This document shows, one piece after another, positions 1-7,032 of a stretch of DNA of 64,000 nt (within the stretch, counting starts at the first letter, position 1; each line of letters opens with the position of its first letter). The DNA comes from Leifsonia sp. Root227 (GTDB lineage Bacteria > Actinomycetota > Actinomycetes > Actinomycetales > Microbacteriaceae): NCBI RefSeq assembly GCF_001428745.1, contig NZ_LMIO01000001.1, positions 180,734 through 244,733 on the forward strand, read 5' to 3'. A model generated the notes under the pieces. It was given only the letters and a program-made list of their open reading frames with translations, searched no databases and had not been told where the DNA came from. A program made the translations under genes and the position numbers.

Positions 1-93
1 GCGTGGCCGTCCGCTCCTAGACACCCGGGCAGCACCGCAATAGCCTCCAAGCACGCAGCTTTCTTCACCGTCGATGCCGGGAGGGAGAGTCAG

Positions 94-1290
94 ATGAGCG
101 AACGTCGCGCGTGGTGGCCGTTCCACCGGCGTCCGCGCGCCCCGGAAGCAGCCCCGCCCGCCGACGCCGACGCCGATCAGCAGGACAACCCATCGGGACG
201 CGGGGTGCGTATCCTGCTCGGCCTGGCCTGCGCGGTGGTGATCGCTGTCGGGATGCACGCGATCGGCAGCATCCTCGCCCCGACGCTGCTCGCGCTCGTG
301 CTCGTGATCTGCGCGCAGCCCGTGCGGGTGTGGCTCACCAGGCACGGAACCCCCGCCGGCGTCGCGACGGGGGCGGTCGCGCTGACCACGTTCGCGTTGC
401 TCGCCGCCTTCGCGGGCCTGTTGCTCCTGGCTCTCGCCGACTTCATCGGGATGCTGCCCGCGTATCAGGCCCAGCTCGCGGAGTTCGGCGCCCAGATCGG
501 CGCGTGGCTGCAGAGCATCGGGATCGGGCCGGACGAGGTGAAGGCGGTGACGGCCGGGTTCGACCCCGCCCACTTCCTCGACTTCTTCACCGGGCTGCTC
601 GGCGGAGCGTTCGGCCTCGTGTCGTTCGGGGTGGTCGTGCTGACCATGCTCATCCTGATGCCGGCCGACGCCGCATACGCGCCGACCCTGCTCCGTCAGC
701 TCCAGCCGAAGAAGCCCAACCTCGTGTACGCGCTGTCGGCGTTCGCGCGGAACGTCCGCCGCTACATGGTGGTGACGACGGTGCTCGGCATCGTGCAGGG
801 CGTGATCAACGGCATCGCGCTCTGGCTGCTGGGGGTGCCTGCCGCCCTGCTCTGGGCGATCCTCGCCTTCCTGTGCAGTTACATCCCGAACGTCGGCTAC
901 TTCATCGCGATCGTGCCGCCGCTGCTGTTCGGCTACCTCACCGGCGGCTGGGGAACGGTGATCGCGATCATCGTCATCTACGGGGTCATCAACGCCGTCG
1001 TCCAGTCGGTCGTGCAGCCGAAGGTCGTCGGAAACGCGGTCGCGCTGAGTCAGACGCTGACCTTCTTCTCCGTGCTCTTCTGGGCGGTGGTCCTCGGGCC
1101 GATCGGGGCGATCCTCGCCATCCCGCTCACCCTGCTCGGCCGCGCCGTGCTCGTCGACGCCGATCCGCGCGCCCGCATCTGGCGGGCGGCCATCGGAGAT
1201 CTGGGCGAGACCCGCCAGCTGATGAAGGCGGATGCGGAGCAGCGGAAGAGCGAGAAGCGTGCGAAGGACGCCGGGCACGCTGCCGAGTGA
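94..1290 (+). CDS. AI-2E family transporter (PerM/YdiK-like permease)
   Basis: A 398-residue polytopic membrane protein of the AI-2E transporter superfamily, whose members export small molecules or ions; the substrate here is unknown. Residues 1-35 are charged, Pro/Ala-rich and cytoplasmic. Hydrophobic segments follow from about residue 38, including a paired N-terminal hairpin, a central extramembrane stretch (about 120-165) and a C-terminal block of helices with the family's PKVVG...LGPIGAILAIP region near residues 310-350. The C-terminus is a Lys/Arg/Glu-rich tail. The ATG at 94 follows GGGAGGGAG, a strong ribosome-binding site. It stands alone: the next gene belongs to a separate promoter. 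Family assignment is solid; substrate cannot be read from sequence. Confidence 0.9.
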   Translation: MSERRAWWPFHRRPRAPEAAPPADADADQQDNPSGRGVRILLGLACAVVIAVGMHAIGSILAPTLLALVLVICAQPVRVWLTRHGTPAGVATGAVALTTFALLAAFAGLLLLALADFIGMLPAYQAQLAEFGAQIGAWLQSIGIGPDEVKAVTAGFDPAHFLDFFTGLLGGAFGLVSFGVVVLTMLILMPADAAYAPTLLRQLQPKKPNLVYALSAFARNVRRYMVVTTVLGIVQGVINGIALWLLGVPAALLWAILAFLCSYIPNVGYFIAIVPPLLFGYLTGGWGTVIAIIVIYGVINAVVQSVVQPKVVGNAVALSQTLTFFSVLFWAVVLGPIGAILAIPLTLLGRAVLVDADPRARIWRAAIGDLGETRQLMKADAEQRKSEKRAKDAGHAAE

Positions 1291-1305
1291 CCGGACGCGT
1301 CCGGT
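1290..1305. repeat. 16-bp perfect palindrome at the end of the permease gene
   Basis: ACCGGACGCGTCCGGT is its own reverse complement and begins at the last base of the permease stop codon. GGTGACC half-repeats follow it (about 1303-1320). It lies 38 bp upstream of the ECF41-type promoter at 1343. It could be an operator or a weak transcription-stalling hairpin; there is no T-run. Confidence 0.4.
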
Positions 1306-1342
1306 GACCGGACGGTGACCAGACTCATCCCGACGCGGCCGC

Positions 1343-1370
1343 TGTCACAAACCTCCTGGCTGCCCGGTCT
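1343..1370 (+). promoter_or_regulatory. ECF41-type promoter, site 1 (oxidoreductase-sigma operon)
   Basis: TGTCACA (1343-1349), 15-bp spacer, CGGTCT (1365-1370). The same arrangement recurs at 3186-3213 and, with one -35 mismatch, on the minus strand at 5180-5153. The published ECF41 consensus, as I recall it, has a TGTCACA -35 and a CGTC-type -10. A start near 1378 leaves a 25-nt leader containing GAAAGGAT before the ATG at 1404, suggesting the sigma factor drives its own operon. Confidence 0.75.
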
Positions 1371-1403
1371 GAGCTTCTGAAACCATCCAGCGAAAGGATA
1401 GTC

Positions 1404-2171
1404 ATGAAGTTCGTGGTCATCGGCGGCACAGGACAGATCGGAACGCCGCTCGTCGAGCTGCTGCGTCAGGCAGGGCACGACGTCGTCGCGGCGTCGCCGT
1501 CGACAGGAGTGAACAGCGTCACGGGAGAGGGGCTCGCGGATGCGCTTGCCGGCGCGGACGTCGTGCTCGACATCCCCAACTCGCCCTCCTTCGAGGACGC
1601 GGCCGTGCTCGACTTCTTCCAGCGCTCGACCGCCAACCTGGTCGAAGCGCAGAAGGAGGCGGGCGTCGGGCATCACATCGTGCTGTCGATCGTCGGCGCC
1701 GACCGGATGCACGACATCGGCTACATGCGAGCCAAGGTCGCGCAGGAGCGGCTCGTCAGGGAGAGCGGCCTGCCGTTCACGATCGTGCGGGCGACGCAGT
1801 TCTTCGAGTTCATCCCACGGCTGGCGGAGGGCGCAGCAGACGGCGACACCATCCGGCTGTCCCCTGTGCTCATGCAGCCCATCGCCGCCGCGGACGTGTC
1901 CGCGGCGCTCGCCGACATCGCAACGCAGGCGCCGACGAACGACGTCATCGAGCTGGCTGGTCCCGAGCAGCTCCGCCTGGCCGAGCTCGGCCGGCGCGTG
2001 CTGGAAGCGCGCGGCGATGCCCGCACTGTCGTCGCGGACGAGTCCGCCGGCTACTTCGGCGGCACGGTGACAGACACCTCGCTGGTGCCGGGGAACGACG
2101 AGGCGATCACCGCGCTCCGGATCGCGCCGACCAGGTTCGAGGACTGGCTGCGCGCATCCGGATCGCTCTGA
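1404..2171 (+). CDS. NmrA-like NAD(P)-binding oxidoreductase/epimerase, ECF41 partner
   Basis: A 255-residue atypical short-chain dehydrogenase of the NmrA/NAD(P)H-binding type. The N-terminal Rossmann fingerprint GGTGQIG sits at residues 7-13. The canonical SDR catalytic Tyr-x3-Lys is not obvious, although a YMRAK segment in the middle is compatible with it. The ATG at 1404 follows GAAAGGATAGTC. The gene is directly upstream of an ECF41 sigma factor, and ECF41 factors are known to be linked to 'COE' genes (carboxymuconolactone decarboxylase, oxidoreductase, epimerase); this is the oxidoreductase/epimerase member. It is preceded by the proposed ECF41 promoter, so it is a likely direct target. 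The substrate is unknown. Confidence 0.85.
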   Translation: MKFVVIGGTGQIGTPLVELLRQAGHDVVAASPSTGVNSVTGEGLADALAGADVVLDIPNSPSFEDAAVLDFFQRSTANLVEAQKEAGVGHHIVLSIVGADRMHDIGYMRAKVAQERLVRESGLPFTIVRATQFFEFIPRLAEGAADGDTIRLSPVLMQPIAAADVSAALADIATQAPTNDVIELAGPEQLRLAELGRRVLEARGDARTVVADESAGYFGGTVTDTSLVPGNDEAITALRIAPTRFEDWLRASGSL

Positions 2172-2225
2172 CCGGCCGGAGGACGCCTGTCGTCATGAGT
2201 GCGGCGACCATCCAGGCGTACCCCG

Positions 2226-2254
2226 CTCCCGCCCGGCCGGTCGCCGGGCGGGAG
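2226..2254. promoter_or_regulatory. perfect 11-bp inverted repeat ahead of the sigma gene
   Basis: CTCCCGCCCGG (2226-2236) and CCGGGCGGGAG (2244-2254) form perfect arms around a 7-nt loop. The right arm abuts TACCAT (2255-2260), a plausible -10 placed 6 bp before the ATG at 2267. It could be an attenuator between the two genes or an operator over a secondary sigma-gene promoter. Confidence 0.5.
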
Positions 2255-2266
2255 TACCATCGGTGG

Positions 2267-3166
2267 ATGCGCGACGAGCCGACCGCCGGCGCCGAACTCG
2301 ACGAGGCGGCCGACACGTTCCTCCAGGTGCGGCCCCGGCTGTTCGGGATCGCGTATCGCGTGCTCGGCAGCGCATCGGACGCCGAGGACGTGGTGCAGGA
2401 GGCGTGGCTGCGCTGGCAGAGGTACGACCGCTCCACCGTCGACGACCCGCGCGCCTTCCTCGCCACCACGACGACGCGGCTCGCCATCAACGTCGCCCAG
2501 TCGGCCCGCGCCAGGCGCGAGACGTACATCGGCCCGTGGCTGCCGGAACCGGTCGACACCAGCGCGGACCCGACCCTGGGCGCGGAACGTGACGAGGCGC
2601 TCGGCTTCGCGGTCATGCTGCTGATGGAGAAGCTGACGCCCACGGAGCGTGCGGCGTATGTGCTGCGCGAGGCGTTCGACTACCCGTTCTCGCAGATCGC
2701 GGAGATCATCCAGACCAGCGAGGCGAACACGCGCCAGCTGGCCAGCCGGGCGCGCAAGCACCTCGCGGCGGAACGGCAGGCGAAGCCCGTCGACCCTGCG
2801 GAGCAGCGGCGCCTGCTCGACACGTTCCTGGCGGCGGCGCAGACCGGCGACCTCACGGAGCTCGAGAGCATGTTCGCCGCCGACGTCGTCAGCTACGCGG
2901 ACGGCGGCGGGATCGTGCGCGCATCCCGCATCCCTGTGCGGGGAAGAGAGACCGTGGCCAAGTACATCCGCGCGTTCGCGCCCCGGTTCTGGGTCGGGGT
3001 GTCGCTTCGTCCTGTCGAGACCAACGGCGAGCCGGCGGTCGCGCTGGTCCGCGACGGCGCGATCTTCGCCGTGGTGGCCCTCTCCTCCAGCGCAGAAGGA
3101 ATCGACCGACTGCTCTGGATGATGAACCCCCAGAAGCTCGCGCGCGTCGCGTCCGTTTCCGCCTGA
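2267..3166 (+). CDS. ECF41-group RNA polymerase sigma factor with C-terminal SnoaL-like domain (SigJ-like)
   Basis: A 299-residue ECF sigma factor: sigma-2 at about residues 17-80, sigma-4 at about 115-170, and a fused SnoaL-like domain from about 180 to the end. Hallmarks of group ECF41 are visible: WLPEP in the inter-domain linker (91-95), DGGG (212-215) and NPQKL (287-291, NPDKL in most members). In this group the fused domain replaces an anti-sigma factor and modulates activity. I chose ATG 2267 because it follows TACCAT by 6 bp (leaderless pattern) and lies beyond a hairpin; an in-frame ATG at 2195 would add 24 residues. It should recognise the TGTCACA-N15-CGGTCT elements found at three places nearby. 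Confidence 0.92.
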   Translation: MRDEPTAGAELDEAADTFLQVRPRLFGIAYRVLGSASDAEDVVQEAWLRWQRYDRSTVDDPRAFLATTTTRLAINVAQSARARRETYIGPWLPEPVDTSADPTLGAERDEALGFAVMLLMEKLTPTERAAYVLREAFDYPFSQIAEIIQTSEANTRQLASRARKHLAAERQAKPVDPAEQRRLLDTFLAAAQTGDLTELESMFAADVVSYADGGGIVRASRIPVRGRETVAKYIRAFAPRFWVGVSLRPVETNGEPAVALVRDGAIFAVVALSSSAEGIDRLLWMMNPQKLARVASVSA

Positions 3167-3185
3167 CGGTCACATTCGAGCCAAC

Positions 3186-3213
3186 TGTCACATTCGCGCC
3201 GTCTCCACGGTCT
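3186..3213 (+). promoter_or_regulatory. ECF41-type promoter, site 2 (cytochrome b gene)
   Basis: TGTCACA (3186-3192), 15-bp spacer, CGGTCT (3208-3213): identical motif and spacing to site 1. It directly precedes the QcrB-like gene. A degenerate GGTCACA copy lies 16 bp further upstream without a matching -10. Confidence 0.75.
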
Positions 3214-3236
3214 TACTAGTGAGACTGGAGGTCGTC

Positions 3237-4769
3237 GTGCGAAGGATTCTCGGTGTGGGTGGCGGTTCTTCCGCCAGGACGAAAGGGTCGCTGACCGACC
3301 GTGCGGCGTCGGCCATCGCGACCAGGACCGCGTTCGGCCGTCGGCTCACGGCGCTCGCCGCGGAGCTCAGGCAGCGGCACATCGCGCTGCACTGGACGAA
3401 CCTGTTCGGCGTCGTCTCGCTCGCCTGCGTGGTCGTGGTGTTCCTCAGCGGGGTGTTCCTGATGTTCTTCTACGCGCCATCGAGCACGCAGGTCGTCTAT
3501 TCGGGCGCATACACGCCGCTCGACGGGGCGACGATGTCGAAGGCGATGCGATCGACCCTGGCCATCTCGTTCGAGGCTCCGGGCGGCCTGCTGATGCGGC
3601 AGGTGCACCACTGGGCGGCACTCCTGCTGCCGGCGTCGCTCATCCTGCAGCTGCTGACCACGTTCTTCACCGGTGCGTTCCGGCGGCCGCGGCGGCTGAG
3701 CTGGGTGCTGCTGTTCCTTCTCCTGATCGTCTCCCTGGCCGGCGGCTGGAGCGGATACGCGCTGCCGGACGACATGCTCTCCGGCACCGGACTGCGCATC
3801 GTGGAGGGAATCGTGCTCGGGATCCCCGTGATCGGCACGTGGGCATCGACACTGCTGTTCGGTGGCGAGTTCCCCGGACAGATCATCGAGCACCTGTACC
3901 CGATCCACGTGCTGATCGTGCCAGCGGCCCTGATCGCGCTGCTGGTGTGGCGCATCCGGATCGGCTACGTGCAGCGTCCGGCGCAGTTCGCCGCGCCTGG
4001 CGCGACCGAGCGGAACGTGGTGGGGGTGCCCGTGCTGCCGAACGCCGCCGTCCGCGCCGGCGGGCTGTTCACGATCGTCGCGGCGCTGCTGTTCCTGGTC
4101 GCGGCGACGGTGACAGTGAGTCCGATCTGGCTCTACGGTCCGTCGTCGGCCGGCGACGCGTCGTCGGGCAGCCAGCCGGACTGGTACACCGGCTTTCTGG
4201 ACGGGGCGCTGCGCCTCGTTCCTCCCGGCTGGGAGTTCGTCTGGCTCGGCCGCACCTGGACGTTGGCCATCCTGGTGCCCCTCGGCGTCATCGGCGGGTA
4301 TCTCCTCGCCGTGCTGCTCTACCCGTTCGTGGAGGAACGGATCACGGGGGACAGGCGGGAGCACCACATCCTGGATCGCCCGAGGAACACCCCGACGCGC
4401 ACCGGCATCGGGGTCGCCGGGATCGTGTTCTACGGCGTGCTCTGGGGCGCAGCGAGCGCCGACCTGATCGCGACGCACTTCCATGTCGGCATCGAGACGG
4501 TCGTCCTGACGTTCCAGCTAGCTGTGCTGCTCGGGCCGCTCGCCGCGTTCGCGATCACGCGCAGAGTCTGCCTCGGCCTGCAGAAGAAGGACGTCGGACT
4601 CCTGCTGCACGGCGTCGAGACCGGGCGCATCGTGCGGCTGCCTGGCGGCGAGTACGTCGAGATCCATCGGCAGCTCGACGAGTTCGAACGCTGGCGGCTG
4701 GTGAACCCGGGCGACGGTGCGCCGCTGCGGGAGCACGCGGACGAACGAGGCCGCGCGCTCAGACGGTGA
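3237..4769 (+). CDS. Orphan QcrB-like cytochrome b subunit
   Basis: A 510-residue membrane protein of the actinobacterial QcrB type (cytochrome b of the bc1 complex). It has the N-terminal four-helix b-type haem bundle with candidate ligand histidines in RQVHHW (about 124-125) and EHLYPIH (about 219 and 224), and a quinol-site PDWY element in its second half. No qcrC/qcrA or oxidase genes accompany it, so it is a stand-alone paralogue; a role in stress-linked quinol oxidation or haem redox is inference. GTG 3237 is preferred because GGAGGT ends 4 bp upstream; GTG 3219 would be only 5 bp past the ECF41-type -10. The 3' end overlaps the convergent SnoaL gene by 11 bp. Confidence 0.88.
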   Translation: MRRILGVGGGSSARTKGSLTDRAASAIATRTAFGRRLTALAAELRQRHIALHWTNLFGVVSLACVVVVFLSGVFLMFFYAPSSTQVVYSGAYTPLDGATMSKAMRSTLAISFEAPGGLLMRQVHHWAALLLPASLILQLLTTFFTGAFRRPRRLSWVLLFLLLIVSLAGGWSGYALPDDMLSGTGLRIVEGIVLGIPVIGTWASTLLFGGEFPGQIIEHLYPIHVLIVPAALIALLVWRIRIGYVQRPAQFAAPGATERNVVGVPVLPNAAVRAGGLFTIVAALLFLVAATVTVSPIWLYGPSSAGDASSGSQPDWYTGFLDGALRLVPPGWEFVWLGRTWTLAILVPLGVIGGYLLAVLLYPFVEERITGDRREHHILDRPRNTPTRTGIGVAGIVFYGVLWGAASADLIATHFHVGIETVVLTFQLAVLLGPLAAFAITRRVCLGLQKKDVGLLLHGVETGRIVRLPGGEYVEIHRQLDEFERWRLVNPGDGAPLREHADERGRALRR

Positions 4770-5145
4770 GGCCGTGCCGCAGCGCCAGCGGATGCAGCCG
4801 GATCCAGACGACGCTGACGAGCGCGCCGGCGAAGTCGATCGTCATCGCCGCGGTCGGCTCGCCGTCCGCGATCAGCAGGAGACCGGACTGACCGTTGACC
4901 TGGCGCTCGACCACGTCCAGCCCCGGCTTCCGGCCGAGGCCGTGCAGCAGCAGGGCGACCGCGTCGAACGTGCCGGTCACCATCCGCAGCGCAGGCTGCT
5001 CGTCGTCGCCCCCGTCGACAACGACGGCGACATCCGGGGCGAGCATCGACTCCAGCCTCGCGGCATCGCGGGAGACGGCCGCGCTGCGGAAGTCCCGGAC
5101 GGCGCGGTGGTGCAAAGGGCGGGGAAGCCACGCGGTGATCTTCAT
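4759..5145 (-). CDS. Free-standing SnoaL-like protein resembling the ECF41 C-terminal domain
   Basis: A 128-residue soluble protein. It aligns by eye over its length with the C-terminal domain of the sigma factor 2 kb away: RLESMLAPDVAVVVDGGD here against ELESMFAADVVSYADGGG there, an NG-x-x...-DG pair in the middle, and a terminal hydrophobic strand followed by HPLAL in the place of NPQKL. The ATG at 5145 lies 7 bp after a minus-strand CGGTCT -10, so the mRNA is probably leaderless and made by the ECF41 factor. A longer in-frame start at 5253 is Cys/Met-rich, lies upstream of the promoter and is unlikely. It may sense a ligand or compete with the sigma factor's own regulatory domain; both ideas are inference. 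Confidence 0.8.
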   Translation of the reverse strand: MKITAWLPRPLHHRAVRDFRSAAVSRDAARLESMLAPDVAVVVDGGDDEQPALRMVTGTFDAVALLLHGLGRKPGLDVVERQVNGQSGLLLIADGEPTAAMTIDFAGALVSVVWIRLHPLALRHGLTV

Positions 5146-5152
5146 ACCCTTA

Positions 5153-5180
5153 AGACCGCGCGAGCGAGGGAAATGTGACG
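5153..5180 (-). promoter_or_regulatory. ECF41-type promoter, site 3 (SnoaL gene)
   Basis: Read on the minus strand: CGTCACA (5180-5174), 15-bp spacer, CGGTCT (5158-5153). One mismatch in the -35 relative to sites 1 and 2, identical -10 and spacing. The ATG follows 7 bp after the -10. Confidence 0.7.
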
Positions 5181-5197
5181 AGGGCCACAATGGTGCC

Positions 5198-6235
5198 ATG
5201 CAGCAACGCATGCAGCAGCGCATCGGAAAGCTGACGACGGCCGACGGCGCCATCGTGGCGTACGCGTCGGTGGGCTCAGGGCGGCCGCTGCTGTACGTCT
5301 CCGGCTGGCTCAGCCACCTCGAACTGAGCTGGGAGCTGCCGGAGGAGCGAGCCCTCTACGAAGGGCTCGCCGAGGGGTGCAGGCTCGTCCGCTACGACCG
5401 GCTGGGATGCGGGCTGTCCGCACCCACAGATCGCCCGCCGTCGCTGGAGTGCGAACTGGAGCAGGTCGCGACGCTCGCGGCGGCGCTCGGACCGGAGCCG
5501 TTCGACCTGATGGGCGTCTCGCTCGGCGCGCCGGTCGCGGCGGCGTGGGCTGCCGCGCATCCGGAGACCGTGCGGAGGCTGGTGCTCTACGGCGGCTGGG
5601 CGACAGGCTCGGCCATCGCGTCGCCCGAGGTGCGCGACGGCGTGCTCGGCCTGGTCGAGTCGCACTGGGGGCTCGGCTCCGATGTGCTCACCGACATCTT
5701 CGCGCCGGATGCGCCGGCCGGCTCCCGGGCGGCGTTCGGCCGGTACCAGCGGGCGTCGTCCGATGCGGCGACCGCTCGCTCCCTCCTCGAGCTCAGCTAC
5801 CGGCTCGACGTCTCCGGCGTTCTCGCCGGGGTGCGCGCGCCAACGCTGGTCGTGCACAGGGAGCACGACAGGGCGGCCCCGGTCGCGCAGGCGGCGGCGC
5901 TCGCCGACGGCATCGCCGGGGCGCAGCTCATCGTCCTGCCAGGACGGTCCCACCTGCCCTGGGCGGGAGACAGGCACGCGCTCGTGACGACGGTGCGGCG
6001 CTTCCTCGGGCTGCGCGCATCCCGGACGGGCGCCGGCAGGTTGACCGCCAGGCAGGCCGAGGTCGCAGCCCTGGTCAGCGCCGGCTGCACGAACCGCGAG
6101 ATCGGCGAGCGACTGGGCATCGACGAGCGGTCGGCGGAGGGCCATGTGGAGCGCATCCGGTTGCGGCTCGGATTCCGGTCGAGGGCGCAGATCGCGGCCT
6201 GGTACGCCGCGGCGCACGACCGGGCGGCGGACTGA
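5198..6235 (+). CDS. Alpha/beta hydrolase fused to a LuxR-type HTH domain
   Basis: A 345-residue two-domain protein. The alpha/beta-hydrolase fold spans about 12-270 with nucleophile elbow GVSLG (Ser108), an acid-region VVHREHD loop and the catalytic His in PGRSHLPW. A LuxR/GerE helix-turn-helix follows (about 283-340: LTARQAEVAALVSAGCTNREI...). Such fusions are usually transcription regulators whose hydrolase part binds or processes a ligand. ATG 5198 lies 6 bp after CACAAT, a possible -10, giving a leaderless start; ATG 5210 is an alternative. It is divergent from the SnoaL gene, and its upstream region contains that gene's ECF41 promoter, so the two may be co-regulated. Confidence 0.87.
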   Translation: MQQRMQQRIGKLTTADGAIVAYASVGSGRPLLYVSGWLSHLELSWELPEERALYEGLAEGCRLVRYDRLGCGLSAPTDRPPSLECELEQVATLAAALGPEPFDLMGVSLGAPVAAAWAAAHPETVRRLVLYGGWATGSAIASPEVRDGVLGLVESHWGLGSDVLTDIFAPDAPAGSRAAFGRYQRASSDAATARSLLELSYRLDVSGVLAGVRAPTLVVHREHDRAAPVAQAAALADGIAGAQLIVLPGRSHLPWAGDRHALVTTVRRFLGLRASRTGAGRLTARQAEVAALVSAGCTNREIGERLGIDERSAEGHVERIRLRLGFRSRAQIAAWYAAAHDRAAD

Positions 6236-6308
6236 GCGCGGCGAACCGCGCGCGAACTGAGGTAGTTCCACGCCTGACCGCCTCCATCGCGCCGGGCACG
6301 CTGGAGGC

Positions 6309-6968
6309 ATGACCGAAACGAACACCACCACCCCGACCCCCTTCGAGCAGCACGCGGGTCGAGGCCGCTTCAACGCGTCCTTCTTCCACGTCATGGGGCC
6401 GTACCTGGAGCGCAGCCTCCGCGATCACAAGTCGCGCGTCTTCGCCGGCCTGCCCGCTGAGGTGGTCGAGCTCGGCTCCGGGGTGGGCGCGAACCTCCGA
6501 TACCTTCCGCACGGCGCGACCCTGGTCGCTGTCGAGCCGAACCGCGCCATGCACGGCAGGCTGCGGGATGCGGCACGTCGCCAGGGCGTGCGCCTCGACC
6601 TGCGTGAGCGCACAGCAGAGTCGACGGGCCTCGCGGACGGAAGTGTCGACACCGTGATCTCATCGCTGGTGCTGTGCTCTGTGCACGATCCGGACGCGGC
6701 GCTCGCCGAGGTGAGGCGCATCCTGCGGCCGGGCGGCACGTTCCGGTTCGTCGAGCACGTCGCCGCGGAGGAAGGCACGCCGACGCGGGCGGCGCAGCGG
6801 CTGTTCCGGCGCCCCTGGGGCTGGACGTTCGAGGGATGCTCGTGCGAGCGCGACCTGGAGGGAACGGTTCGGGCGGCCGGGTTCGCGGCCGTCGAGGTCG
6901 AGCGCTACCGGCTGCACACGCCCTTCCTGCCGTTCAACACGCAGATCGCCGGCACGGCGACGGCGTGA
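6309..6968 (+). CDS. Class I SAM-dependent methyltransferase
   Basis: A 219-residue Methyltransf_11-type enzyme. Motif I VVELGSGVGANL lies near residue 53, the acidic motif II (VAVEPN) near 76, and the post-motif LRPGG near 140; this order is typical of UbiE/COQ5-like methyltransferases acting on small molecules. ATG 6309 is preceded by GGAGG. It follows the hydrolase-LuxR gene by 73 bp on the same strand and converges with the SulP operon. The acceptor is not predictable. Confidence 0.85.
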   Translation: MTETNTTTPTPFEQHAGRGRFNASFFHVMGPYLERSLRDHKSRVFAGLPAEVVELGSGVGANLRYLPHGATLVAVEPNRAMHGRLRDAARRQGVRLDLRERTAESTGLADGSVDTVISSLVLCSVHDPDAALAEVRRILRPGGTFRFVEHVAAEEGTPTRAAQRLFRRPWGWTFEGCSCERDLEGTVRAAGFAAVEVERYRLHTPFLPFNTQIAGTATA

Positions 6969-7032
6969 CGGTGCGCATCCACAGTTCTCCCCAGGCCACG
7001 CCGTACGTCACGGCTCCTCGTGGCAGCGCCGA

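Noticed and set aside
2172..2266. Start of the sigma factor at ATG 2195
   Set aside because: Possible, but the extra 24 residues precede the conserved sigma-2 start, and a hairpin with a good -10 lies inside that stretch. Kept only as an alternative.
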